Origin: Pedobacter steynii
GTDB taxonomy: Bacteria > Bacteroidota > Bacteroidia > Sphingobacteriales > Sphingobacteriaceae
DNA length: 64,000 nucleotides
Direction: 5' to 3'
Assembly: GCF_001721645.1 (NCBI RefSeq)
Contig: NZ_CP017141.1
Coordinates: 3,720,001-3,784,000, forward strand
How positions within the stretch are numbered: the first letter of the stretch is position 1; each line of letters opens with the position of its first letter. The notes under the pieces are model-generated. The model had not been told where the DNA came from and did no database searches. It saw nothing but the letters and a program-made list of their open reading frames with translations. The translations under genes and the position numbers were made by a program. Positions 51,701 to 59,345 of this stretch are shown here, piece after piece.

Positions 51701-52778
51701 GACTACGCTAAGGCGTTTTCAAGGATACTCAGGGCTGTTTAAAAGTCTGGACAAGGAATATGAACAAACCAAATTCAGGATCGTCAGTCTGGCTACAAAA
51801 CAAAGTCCTATAGCGATTGCCGAGATTACGCTAAATGAAATATTAAATCCGGATGATCCTTCTGAAGTGATTTACAATGGGGACGGCCGACAAACACTGG
51901 AGCTGATTCCTTCTGAACTGATTACCGGATTGGAAGATTCCCATATCCAGCTGGATAAAGAGGCAGTCGTATTGGTATTGGGCGGTGCACAGGGGATCAC
52001 CTCAGAACTCATGATGCGCTTTGCTAAAGATTACCCTTGCCGTTACATCCTCGTTGGGCGTTCTCCGGATCCGAGAACAAACGGACTGGAGCAGTTTTCT
52101 TTCCTGAAAACCAAAGAAGAAATCAGGGCCTACCTGGTTAAACTGGGTGTACTTAAGACGCCGGCAGAAATTGAACAGGAAACCTCAAGAATCTATAAAA
52201 ATAACCAGATTCTTCAAACCATTGCTTCCCTGGAACTGACCGGGTCTATCGTGTCTTATGAGGCATTAGATCTTCGGGATGAGCAGGGTTTAAGTGCCTT
52301 GATCAGCAATGTTTACGAGGAATTTGGAAGGATTGATGGTGTAGTTCATGGTGCAGGTTTGCTGGAAGACAAGCTTTTCCACGCGAAAACGCTGGATTCT
52401 TTTAAGCGGGTTTTTGAAACCAAGGTAACCCCATTAAGAGTGCTTGCAGAACAATTGAGGGCAGATACACAATTTGTTATCCTGTTCTCCAGCATTGCTT
52501 CTGTTTATGGAAACCGCGGACAAACGGACTATGCTGCTGCAAACAGTGTGATGGACAGGTATGCCTGGGCATTGAAAGAAAAGATCAAAGGAAAAGTGCT
52601 CTCCATTAACTGGGGCCCCTGGAAAGGCGCCGGTATGGTATCGCCTTCTTTAGAGAAAGAATATGAAAGGAGAGGAATTTCCATGATTCCCCTTGATGAA
52701 GGAATGGAGACTTTCCTTAACGAAATGAAATATGGAAATGAGAGTCAGGTGCTGATCATGGCAGGAAACAACTGGTAG
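45765..52778 (+). CDS. Polyketide/PUFA-type megasynthase 1: NMO-like, KS, AT, ACP-ACP, KR
   Basis: Protein of 2337 residues. Residues ~1-230 and ~290-590 resemble two nitronate-monooxygenase-type TIM barrels (QGPM, ECGGHVG, FAGGIHD, GVLMGTSYLY in the second), like the PfaD enoyl reductase. KS from ~645 has the full triad: C832 in DAACASS, H967 in EAHGTG, H1007 in GHTKC. AT from ~1183 has S1276 in GHSYGE and an AFHS motif typical of malonyl loading. Two tandem ACPs carry the Ser of IDSIKR at S1686 and S1795, in PfaA-like wording. KR from ~2071 has GGAQGIT and a Ser/Tyr pair (FSSIAS, DYAAAN). There is no DH; that is on the next protein. It starts a nine-gene operon. Confidence 0.92.
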   Translation: MKTPLIIGITPFERPDVNLALSLSNAKAFPVLHLGRDRTRAAEALEQFTQKSAAEFGVCLVSDDLNNIILPAQVTMVILPYGMKWIRSEPVKLFYQVHDVEEARKAAAEGAAGIIVKGNEGAGKVAYESSYVLFQRIIKEIKNIAIYVQGGVGIHTAAALIASGAKGVVLDSQLALFPESTVPKAIKQVCEKLSGNEARLIGDFRILQRPNSPSLELNATAKDLEKYFADFDLEKSFLPMGQDIALATDLEARYKKLNKLVFGIEEAVYGHLNQAKSINVIRAGNDLATELNITYPIAQGPMTRVSDVAPFANAVAEAGALPFIALSLLKGETAKNLIAETKRLAGDKTWGVGILGFAPQELRDEQIEYIKEQMPPVVLIAGGRPSQAKPLEKLGIKTFLHVPSASLLDMFLKEGAKRFVFEGRECGGHVGPLSSMVLWEKQIERLLKEDHPEQISVFFAGGIHDSLSTAFIAIMAAPLAAKGVKVGVLMGTSYLYTKEAVSTGAIGGQFQEQARLSADTILLETAPGHETRCLNSPFATFFNEEKEKLQKEGVDKKEIWAKLETLNVGRLRIAAKGIERRGDHLVTIDEKEQLTLGMYMIGQVASMCNQIVSVLDLHKEVADGNFRHIEEAVLSSPPESKEKSLNVAIVGMACIFPGAKNIEEYWRNIILGTDAVTEVPDERWNKALYYDPASTAADMSHSKWGGFIPKIDFDPLEYGIPPQSLAAIEPTQLLSLMVARQAMEHAGYKDGSFNAENVSVIIGAEGGNDLANSYSFRCFFKQVFGEMPEELDAALPKMTEDSFPGILANVISGRITNRLNLGGRNFTVDAACASSLAAIDLACQELFLEKSDMVLAGGADLHNGINDYLMFSSTHALSRKGRCATFDAEADGIALGEGVAMLVLKRHEDALRDGDTVYAVIQGIGGSSDGKSLGLTAPRKSGQVKALERAYEQAGISPSLLGLVEAHGTGTVVGDRTELTALTEMLNQSGAIANQTHLGSVKTQIGHTKCAAGLAGLIKATLATYYGIKPPTINLKTPNSYYNGATSPFAFHTEAGLWMEEKRYAGISAFGFGGTNFHAVIESDHQVSDVIPALKSWPSELFVFRGNTYEEAKSRLTVVKNLLDDNDSIDLKDIAYSLALENKKPVQLSIVADRPEDLIMKIDLALSGVESKDTYITKKKEGKVAFMFPGQGSQRINMARDLFVIFPAMRKLLKGKPEYEKVLFPNTVFDEASLKAQKDRIKDTRMAQPLLGIVDLALANFLKELGMEPDMVAGHSYGELPALCFAGAFDEDQLVFLSEQRAKSILEAVEGEDTGAMIAVNGRQEDLSKWIDGLADVYAVNFNSPTQQVLAGTTPAIRKLSETLKKEKVSFRPLEVACAFHSPLVEKSKENYKSVLSLVNFKDLSLPVWSNTTAETYPVNAGAIKQRLTEHLVKPVRFVEQVQQMYVDGARIFIEVGPGKVLTSLVKACLSKDELLLYAEDNGHNKITHLLCTIATYMATGRAVKVEKLFEGREATLLNLDEPGQYKKSPTVWSVNGQHAIPTVGKLPAYGALPIIEPLKMKNIEGRTEIINTPSNGAELMMQEYLNSMKMMIQAQRDVMLTFLGQHVTQGNPVAFQPVVNKAEPIAQHVIPATVIAAPQAAVAKPVRVQIDVKMVLMQIVSDKTGYPQEMLGMEMDLEADLSIDSIKRMEIIGALRTELGGFSQADKNEDTFMEQLAAIKTLNGLVNWIKENTPVAEAVSEPEKPVAAVAATPVKFSAADIKSAILLVVSEKTGYPQDMLGMDLDLEADLSIDSIKRMEIIGELKIKIGFSKGEDAGDDLMEKLAAIKTLNGLVNWISEIETESLETVASAQKILEESAQIPAESLSRLRFELTPSELQNTEPVALKGQRFAITDDKGPQSLAIRHAFEKQGAIVDIVSVNDQLKGYQGLVILNMFDSPNQTEIIDNIALIKQLDLEEVKWVYFISDTKGHLTEQADATTLRRFQGYSGLFKSLDKEYEQTKFRIVSLATKQSPIAIAEITLNEILNPDDPSEVIYNGDGRQTLELIPSELITGLEDSHIQLDKEAVVLVLGGAQGITSELMMRFAKDYPCRYILVGRSPDPRTNGLEQFSFLKTKEEIRAYLVKLGVLKTPAEIEQETSRIYKNNQILQTIASLELTGSIVSYEALDLRDEQGLSALISNVYEEFGRIDGVVHGAGLLEDKLFHAKTLDSFKRVFETKVTPLRVLAEQLRADTQFVILFSSIASVYGNRGQTDYAAANSVMDRYAWALKEKIKGKVLSINWGPWKGAGMVSPSLEKEYERRGISMIPLDEGMETFLNEMKYGNESQVLIMAGNNW

Positions 52779-52780
52779 TC

Positions 52781-55700
52781 ATGAAAAAGACCGACGTAGC
52801 CGTTATTGGAATGTCCTGCATTTTTCCTGGTGCGGAAGATGTAGCTGCTTTCTGGCAAAATATCATTAATAAGGTAGATTCTACCCAGGTTGTACCTGCT
52901 GATAGAATTGATCCTGTACATTTTGATTCAGGTTCTACAGGGGTAGATCGGTTCTATTGCAACAGGGGAGGCTTTATTCCGGAATTTGTGTTTAATCCTG
53001 CGAATTTTGGAATTCTCCCCCTTGCCGTAGAGGGAACAGAACCCGATCATCTGCTCACGCTGAGCCTGGTGCATAAAGCACTGAATGACGCGGGTGTTTT
53101 GGAAAAGGACCCTATCCTTGAAAAGACCGGGATTATCATCGGAAAAGGTAATTATTCAGGGCCCGGCGCTACGCGGGCCATTGAGATTGTCAGAACCGGC
53201 GAGCAGATTGTCAATATCCTGACGGAGCTGATGCCTGATTTATCAGCAGCAGAAAAGGAAAAGATAAAAAAAGAATATCAGTTGCGTAAAGGGCGTTTCG
53301 GGCCGGACACTGCGATGGGGCTGATTCCAAATCTTGTGGCCTCACTGGTGGCCAACAGGCTCAACCTTGGCGGAGCTGCTTATACCCTGGATGCTGCCTG
53401 TGCCAGTTCCTTAATAGCCATTGACCATGCCTTGCAGGAGCTCAACAGCGGTCGCTGTGACCTGGTGATTGTAGGAGGAGTCCATGTTGGACAAAACGCC
53501 GCTTTCTGGAGTATTTTTAGTCAGCTTGGCGCTTTATCCAAAAGAGGAAAAATAAGCCCTTTTGATGCACATGCTGACGGTTTACTGATCGGTGAAGGAT
53601 GTGGTTTTGTGGTGCTTAAACGGCTGGAAGATGCCATCAGCAATGGAGATAAGATTTATTCCGTATTAAAAGGAGTCGGGGTCAGCAGTGATGGCAGCGG
53701 AACAAGTGTCATGAGCCCCTCTGTTAAAGGACAGGTGAAAGCCATTACCCAGGCCTGGAAAAATGCCGGACTGGAAGCTGATCAGATCGGTTATATTGAG
53801 GCGCATGGCACAGGAACTCCCTTGGGGGATAAGACCGAGATAGAAACCCTGGCTCAGTTTTTTGGTAAAGATCCCTCTTTATTAAAAGCAGGGATCGGCT
53901 CTGTAAAATCAAATATTGGCCATGCCATGCCTGCAGCAGGGATTGCCGGGCTGATAAAAACTTCCCTGGCCCTGTATCATGGCATCATTCCACCTACGCT
54001 TCATTGCGAGGAACCACTTGCGCTGTTGAAAGACAGCCGTTTTCAGGCGGTTCAGGAAGCACAGGACTGGGATGCTTCAGGATTACCAAAGGTTGCCGGA
54101 GTAAATGCATTTGGCTTTGGAGGGATCAATGCACATGTGGTGCTGGAAGGATACCGGCCTCCCGGAGCTGATCCGGTTAAGGTGCCGGAATTCAAACCGG
54201 CGATTACTGATGAGGTCTTGTTACTTGCCCGTGAAAGTCATGAGGCATTGATGCTTGCATTGGAAAACAAGGATCGGAACCCGGGAAAGGGCACTTACCG
54301 GATTGCTGTATTTGACCCCAGTCCGGAACGCTTAAAAAAAGCAATCAAGATTGCCGGGAAAAACCTTCCATGGCGGAATAAACAAGACATCTGGTATAGC
54401 AATGAGCCCCTGTTAAGCAAAGGAGGTAAAATAGCCTTTGTTTTCCCCGGACTGGATGGTCTTGCCGGTGGAGAAATCAGCAGCGTGGCCAGCCATTTTA
54501 ACATTCCCCAGGACAACAATACCAAAGCCGAAGGACTGTTAAATGAGGCCCTTAAGATATTAAATAAAAGCAGCGTACTGGATACTGCGCTGAAGCAGTT
54601 GGGGGTTCTGCCGGAAATGAATGCCGGACACAGCTTAGGCGAATGGCTGGCAGCAAGATCATCAGGACTGGCAGAGGAATCCTCTGTATTAGAATTACTC
54701 AATTACCTGAATCCGGAAACTTTCGAGCTGAAAGATTCCCGGTTTATTGCGGTGGGTTGCGGTTTGGAGCAGTTGCAGCCCATCCTGCAGGATATCGAAC
54801 ATTTATACCTTTCCAACGACAATTGTCCGCAGCAGGTGATTCTTTGCGGAAGCAATGCCGCTTTGGACAAACTGGTTCCGGTTTTAAAGGCCAGGCAGAT
54901 TTTTCATCAGGTACTTCCTTTTCAGTCCGGTTTTCATTCTCCTTTTGTGGCAGATAAACTGGACGTCATGCTGGAAGGAATGAGCAAGATGCAATTCAGG
55001 AAAACAAAGTTTCCGTTGTGGTCTGCTACTACACTTGAATTGTATCCCGAAGGATTTGAAGCCATCAGGCAGCTCAGTGTGGAACACCTCATTAAGCCTG
55101 TACGCTTTCGTGAGTTGACCGAGAAGCTGTATGAAGAAGGTGCCCGTCTGTTTATTCAGGTAGGATCCGGAGGATTAATCGGATTTATCGATGATACTTT
55201 AAAAGGCCGTAATTTCAGTACCGTATCCTCAAATACGGCATTAAGATCCGGTATAGCCCAGTTACAAAGGGTTCTGGCTGCCTTATTTGTGGAAGGCAAA
55301 GAAGCCGGAATGAAATTTATGGGGTATGACCAGCAGGAGCCCCTGCTTCCTAAAGGGCTGAAACTGCAACTTGGATTACCCCTGATCAGTAAGCTGAACG
55401 GACTTAAAAATCTGGCGCTTCAACAGGAAAATAAAGCTCCCCGAAAAGAAGCAGTCCTGCAAGATGTCGCACATCCTCTGATGAGGGCCTTTAATGAAAA
55501 CGTAGAAGAAATGATCGGCATTCAATCCGAATTGCTGCTGCTTTTTCAAAATAAGCCATTCACGCTCAATGCGTACGCTCCGACAACCGGGACTTCACCA
55601 GCGGTACAGCCGCTGGTGGTTACCCCGGTAAGGGTGCCTTTTACCAAAACGATCGACATTACTTTGGAAAACTGCCCTTACCTGGTTGATCATTCCCTTT

Positions 55701-57076
55701 TAAGACAACCCAAAGGCTGGCATTGTGTGGATGATATGGATCCGGTAATTCCTATGACGATGATTTTTGAAATGTTCGGGGAGATCGCAGCAGAACAGGC
55801 ACCGGCAGAACGGGTTCAAAAAATCCTGAATATCAAGGTTTTTCAATGGATGAACGTAGCCAAGCCTTTTCGGGAAACGATTACCGGCGAATGGAAAGCA
55901 GAGCATTTGGTTTATTTAAACCTGGAACGTTTTGCAAATGCAGAGGTATTGCTCAACAGTATTGCTACAGCACCGCCTAAGCGGAATTTTGACATCGGGG
56001 CGTCCTTAAATATTGACCGTACAGCGGCACAGATTTATGAAGAACATATGTTTCATGGCCCGGGGTATCAGGGCATCAGGAAGCTGGTTAATGTAGGAGA
56101 GAAGGGCATCACCGGAATTATTGAAGGAGGGGCCGGTAAGGGTTCACTACTGGATAATGCCGGACAATTATTTGGCTTGTGGTTACAACTGACGCTTACT
56201 AAGGACCGGATTGCCTTTCCTGTTAAAATTCAGGAAATAGAATTCTTCGGGGAAATGATGGACCAGAAAGGAACATTTGAATGTACCTGTGTGCTGACTG
56301 AACTCAATGAAGAATTTGCAACCGCAGATTTTGTCATAAAAAGAGATAACCAGGTATGGGCTGTGGTTACCGGTTGGCAAAACAGAAGGCTGGAAATCGA
56401 TGAAGCCCTGTGGAAAGTATCTATGTCGCCCTTGCACAACCGCTTATCGGAAGAAGTGGCACCGGGTGTTTTTATGTTTCATAATGCCTATACCCGGGTC
56501 GTTTCCTGGGATTTTATCCTGAAACGCTATTTCAATCAGGAGGAGAAAAAACACCACCTGTCGCTATTACCTAACAAAAGAAAAGAATGGATCATCAGTC
56601 GCGTAGCCGTAAAGGATGCCGTCAGAAATCTATTGAATCAGGAGAACGGAGAAGCCTATTATCCGATTTCATTTGAAATCAGGTCTGATGAAGTGCATAA
56701 ACCTTACCTGTATGGACCGATGACTGATGGAATTCAGATTTCCATTGCGCATAAAGGAACCGATGCGGTAGGTATTGCCCGTTTTGATCGCCCGGTAGGG
56801 ATAGATATTGAACGGATGGAGGACCGGAGTGAAGGTTTTTACGAACTCGTTTTTTCGGCCGGAGAACAAGCGTTGCTGGCTGGTAAAGACAAAGCCGAAT
56901 GGGCTACCCGATTCTGGGTAGCAAAGGAAGCTTACGGCAAATTCCTCGGAAAAGGTTTACAGGGAAATCCAAGAGCCTATGTGATCGAAGAGATCAATGG
57001 CGAAGAATTAAGAATTAAAGACATCATCATTAAAACTATTAAACATAAAAACTATATCATCGGATGGACACTATAA
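52781..57076 (+). CDS. Polyketide/PUFA-type megasynthase 2: KS, AT, DH, PPTase
   Basis: Protein of 1431 residues, starting 2 bp after megasynthase 1. KS has C207 (DAACASS), H342 (EAHGTG) and H381 (GHAMP), so it is an active condensing type and not a chain-length factor. An AT-like domain has S618 in GHSLGE, but its usual FPGQGSQ start reads FPGLDG and the region is short. A double-hotdog dehydratase follows with H971 (LVDHSLL) and D1125 (LLDNAGQ). The last ~220 residues are a phosphopantetheinyl transferase: GIDIER (D1342, E1344) and FWVAKEAYGKFLG (K1382, E1383). The fused PPTase can load the operon's ACPs. It resembles a merged PfaB/C/E. Confidence 0.9.
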   Translation: MKKTDVAVIGMSCIFPGAEDVAAFWQNIINKVDSTQVVPADRIDPVHFDSGSTGVDRFYCNRGGFIPEFVFNPANFGILPLAVEGTEPDHLLTLSLVHKALNDAGVLEKDPILEKTGIIIGKGNYSGPGATRAIEIVRTGEQIVNILTELMPDLSAAEKEKIKKEYQLRKGRFGPDTAMGLIPNLVASLVANRLNLGGAAYTLDAACASSLIAIDHALQELNSGRCDLVIVGGVHVGQNAAFWSIFSQLGALSKRGKISPFDAHADGLLIGEGCGFVVLKRLEDAISNGDKIYSVLKGVGVSSDGSGTSVMSPSVKGQVKAITQAWKNAGLEADQIGYIEAHGTGTPLGDKTEIETLAQFFGKDPSLLKAGIGSVKSNIGHAMPAAGIAGLIKTSLALYHGIIPPTLHCEEPLALLKDSRFQAVQEAQDWDASGLPKVAGVNAFGFGGINAHVVLEGYRPPGADPVKVPEFKPAITDEVLLLARESHEALMLALENKDRNPGKGTYRIAVFDPSPERLKKAIKIAGKNLPWRNKQDIWYSNEPLLSKGGKIAFVFPGLDGLAGGEISSVASHFNIPQDNNTKAEGLLNEALKILNKSSVLDTALKQLGVLPEMNAGHSLGEWLAARSSGLAEESSVLELLNYLNPETFELKDSRFIAVGCGLEQLQPILQDIEHLYLSNDNCPQQVILCGSNAALDKLVPVLKARQIFHQVLPFQSGFHSPFVADKLDVMLEGMSKMQFRKTKFPLWSATTLELYPEGFEAIRQLSVEHLIKPVRFRELTEKLYEEGARLFIQVGSGGLIGFIDDTLKGRNFSTVSSNTALRSGIAQLQRVLAALFVEGKEAGMKFMGYDQQEPLLPKGLKLQLGLPLISKLNGLKNLALQQENKAPRKEAVLQDVAHPLMRAFNENVEEMIGIQSELLLLFQNKPFTLNAYAPTTGTSPAVQPLVVTPVRVPFTKTIDITLENCPYLVDHSLLRQPKGWHCVDDMDPVIPMTMIFEMFGEIAAEQAPAERVQKILNIKVFQWMNVAKPFRETITGEWKAEHLVYLNLERFANAEVLLNSIATAPPKRNFDIGASLNIDRTAAQIYEEHMFHGPGYQGIRKLVNVGEKGITGIIEGGAGKGSLLDNAGQLFGLWLQLTLTKDRIAFPVKIQEIEFFGEMMDQKGTFECTCVLTELNEEFATADFVIKRDNQVWAVVTGWQNRRLEIDEALWKVSMSPLHNRLSEEVAPGVFMFHNAYTRVVSWDFILKRYFNQEEKKHHLSLLPNKRKEWIISRVAVKDAVRNLLNQENGEAYYPISFEIRSDEVHKPYLYGPMTDGIQISIAHKGTDAVGIARFDRPVGIDIERMEDRSEGFYELVFSAGEQALLAGKDKAEWATRFWVAKEAYGKFLGKGLQGNPRAYVIEEINGEELRIKDIIIKTIKHKNYIIGWTL

Positions 57077-57363
57077 TATCAACAGCGAAACTAAATAGCA
57101 GCGAGATCTTTGATCTAATGAAACAATTTATCACCGAAGTGATTGGTGAAGAGTTTGTGGAAGAAATGGACATCACGATGGAAAGTTCTTTCACTAAAGA
57201 TCTGGAAATGGACAGCATAGAGATTGTGTCTTTCTCAGAAAAAATAAAGAATCATTTCGGAGAACAGATTGATTTTACCGGCTGGTTATCTGCAATGGAT
57301 CTGGACGAGCTGATCAACCTGAACCTGGGCACCATTGTTAATTACATTGAAGAATGCCAATAA
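57064..57363 (+). CDS. Free-standing acyl carrier protein
   Basis: Protein of 99 residues, acidic and helical, with the 4'-phosphopantetheine site S51 in KDLEMDSIEIVSF. It overlaps the end of megasynthase 2 by 13 bp, so its translation is coupled to the PPTase that probably activates it. Its wording differs from the two ACPs inside megasynthase 1, which suggests another task: handing the finished chain to the hydrolase or acyltransferases, or supplying a starter. Confidence 0.9.
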   Translation: MDTIISTAKLNSSEIFDLMKQFITEVIGEEFVEEMDITMESSFTKDLEMDSIEIVSFSEKIKNHFGEQIDFTGWLSAMDLDELINLNLGTIVNYIEECQ

Positions 57364-58115
57364 TTGACGTGAAAAGCCGGGCAGTACATGTTCAGGAACT
57401 GAATAAGGGGGCTGCCGAAACGGTGCTTCTGGTTCATGGCATGTTCAGCAACCTTTCTATTTACTATTTTAACATTGCGCCGATTCTGGCCAGGCATTTT
57501 CATGTGGTGATGTATGACCTGAAAAGTCATGGCATGAGCGAAAAGATTGCAGATGGTTATGACCTGAACAGCATGACAGATGATTTGTCTGAACTGCTGG
57601 AAAGATTGGGCTTATCGTCGGTATACCTGGCAGGTTATAGTTTCGGTGGGCTGATTTCTCTGAAAATGGCTGCCCGGTTCCCCGACAAAATCCGGAAACT
57701 GGCCATCATTGAAGCACCCGATCCTAATGACGACAAAACCCGGGACATCATTGACGAATACAGCCGGGAATTTCTGGAATATTATGTCCAGAATTTTGCC
57801 GATACCACCAAATCGAAAATGGGTAAAAGGCAAATGGAGAAAAATCACCGGATGTATGAATACCTGTTTCATGAAACGAGTATCAAAAGCGATATGATCC
57901 GGGAACGGGATTTCTTTAGCGCTGCAGAGATTGAGGAGATCCCACAGGAAACGCTGCTGTTATATGGTGCAGATTCCAACTGTCTGGAAGCCGGTAGAAA
58001 GTTGAAAAAGAAAATAAAAAGAGTAGAGATGCTGGAAGTTGAGGGCGATCACAATGTGCCTATCCAGCAACCGGTAAATATTGGAAACCTAATGGAATCG
58101 TTTTTTAGAAATTAA
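57354..58115 (+). CDS. Alpha/beta hydrolase, probable thioesterase
   Basis: Protein of 253 residues with an oxyanion region VLLVHGMFSN, nucleophile S96 in AGYSFGG, and a C-terminal His in EGDHNVPI; an Asp in LLLYGADSN completes the triad. The gene overlaps the ACP gene by 10 bp. Position and fold suggest it releases the acyl chain from the ACP, or hydrolyses or transfers an ester of the product. Neither megasynthase has its own thioesterase domain, which supports this. The substrate remains inferred. Confidence 0.85.
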   Translation: MPIIDVKSRAVHVQELNKGAAETVLLVHGMFSNLSIYYFNIAPILARHFHVVMYDLKSHGMSEKIADGYDLNSMTDDLSELLERLGLSSVYLAGYSFGGLISLKMAARFPDKIRKLAIIEAPDPNDDKTRDIIDEYSREFLEYYVQNFADTTKSKMGKRQMEKNHRMYEYLFHETSIKSDMIRERDFFSAAEIEEIPQETLLLYGADSNCLEAGRKLKKKIKRVEMLEVEGDHNVPIQQPVNIGNLMESFFRN

Positions 58116-58127
58116 ATAAATCCCCCT

Positions 58128-59327
58128 ATGGCAAGATTTGTATTTGTAGTTCCACCCTTAACAGGACATATTAATCCAACCTTAAGCATCGGAGCCGTAT
58201 TGCTAAAACGGGGACATCAGGTCGGTTGGATTAGCCTGGATGCTGCTTTAGCATCAAAACTTCCCGAAGGAGGAGAATTGCTGCTGATCCAGTATGCAGA
58301 AGACGACCTGCAAAAACAGGAAAGCGAAAAATACCTGGATATCATCACCAAGAAGATCGTTTACGGAATAGACAGCATTAAGTTTTTATATGAAGAAGTG
58401 CTGATCCCTTTGAACAGGCATAGTTATGAAGGCATTGCCGGCTGGCTGGACCGCTTCAAACCGGATCTGGTGATTACCGACCATCAGATGTTTGCTGGAG
58501 CAATTGCAGCGAGCAATAAAGGATATTCCTATGCGACTTCAGTAACTGCACCTGCTGCGATTAAGGTGATGGATGAGCTGCCTAAAGTTCATGAATGGGA
58601 GATGAACCAGGTGATTGCCCTGCAGAAAGAATTTGGTATAGAGCGGGAGACTGCCATTGCCTGTTCAGAAGAGCTGACCATGGTCCTGACCTCCAGTGAA
58701 TTCTTTGGAGAGATGGAACTTCCGGAGCACTATCGTTTTGTTGGCCCGGTTATTCATCAGAGAACCGAGCAGCCAGACTTCGACTGGCAGAAGCTGGAAC
58801 GTATCCCCGGGAATAAAAAAATATTAGTGAGTATCGGGACTACTTTCGATCATGAGCATAAAAAAAGCTTTTTTGCAAAAGTAATTGAGGCCTTTGAAAA
58901 TGAACTTTTAACAGTCGTGGTGGTTTCTGATCCTTCCTTGTTTGAGCAATGGCCCGATAATTTTATCGTGCAGCGCAGTGTTCCGCAATTGGAGTTGCTG
59001 CCTTGTCTGGATGCCGTCGTTTGTCATGGGGGACACAATACCGTATGTGAAACCTTAACTCATGGTTTACCGATGGTGGTGGTACCTATTGCCTACGACC
59101 AGTCGCATGTGGCGGGAAGGGTAGTCCGTGTAGGCGCCGGTTTAAGGTTAAATTTTAACCGCTTCAAAGCGAGACACCTGAAAGAGGCGGTTGTTGAAAT
59201 ATTAGGTAACGCCGGATTCAGGGATGCTGCAAGGGAGATCAGTGGCTCTTTCAACAGGGCAGGGGGAACAGAAAAAGCGGCCGATCTATTGGTTGAACTG
59301 GCTCAGGAACCCGTGATAGATTGTTAA
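58128..59327 (+). CDS. GT1/MGT-family glycosyltransferase 1
   Basis: Protein of 399 residues with the N-terminal FVVPPLTGHINPTLSIG of UDP-glycosyltransferase-like GT-B enzymes and the C-terminal nucleotide-sugar motif CHGGHNTVCETLTHGLPMVVVPIAYDQ (C299-H300 onward). These enzymes add a sugar to a hydroxyl of a lipid or polyketide in the cytoplasm. It is 12 bp behind the hydrolase gene. The next gene is a related copy of similar length and motif, so two sugars may be added in turn. Confidence 0.9.
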   Translation: MARFVFVVPPLTGHINPTLSIGAVLLKRGHQVGWISLDAALASKLPEGGELLLIQYAEDDLQKQESEKYLDIITKKIVYGIDSIKFLYEEVLIPLNRHSYEGIAGWLDRFKPDLVITDHQMFAGAIAASNKGYSYATSVTAPAAIKVMDELPKVHEWEMNQVIALQKEFGIERETAIACSEELTMVLTSSEFFGEMELPEHYRFVGPVIHQRTEQPDFDWQKLERIPGNKKILVSIGTTFDHEHKKSFFAKVIEAFENELLTVVVVSDPSLFEQWPDNFIVQRSVPQLELLPCLDAVVCHGGHNTVCETLTHGLPMVVVPIAYDQSHVAGRVVRVGAGLRLNFNRFKARHLKEAVVEILGNAGFRDAAREISGSFNRAGGTEKAADLLVELAQEPVIDC

Positions 59328-59345
59328 ATAATTAAAGAAAAAATT

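Noticed and set aside
45765..57076. Polyketide genes as an enediyne, flexirubin or aryl-polyene cluster
   Set aside because: Enediyne synthases are single proteins with accessory genes absent here; flexirubin and aryl-polyene clusters use separate type II enzymes. PUFA-type tandem ACP wording and the PfaD-like barrel fit better.
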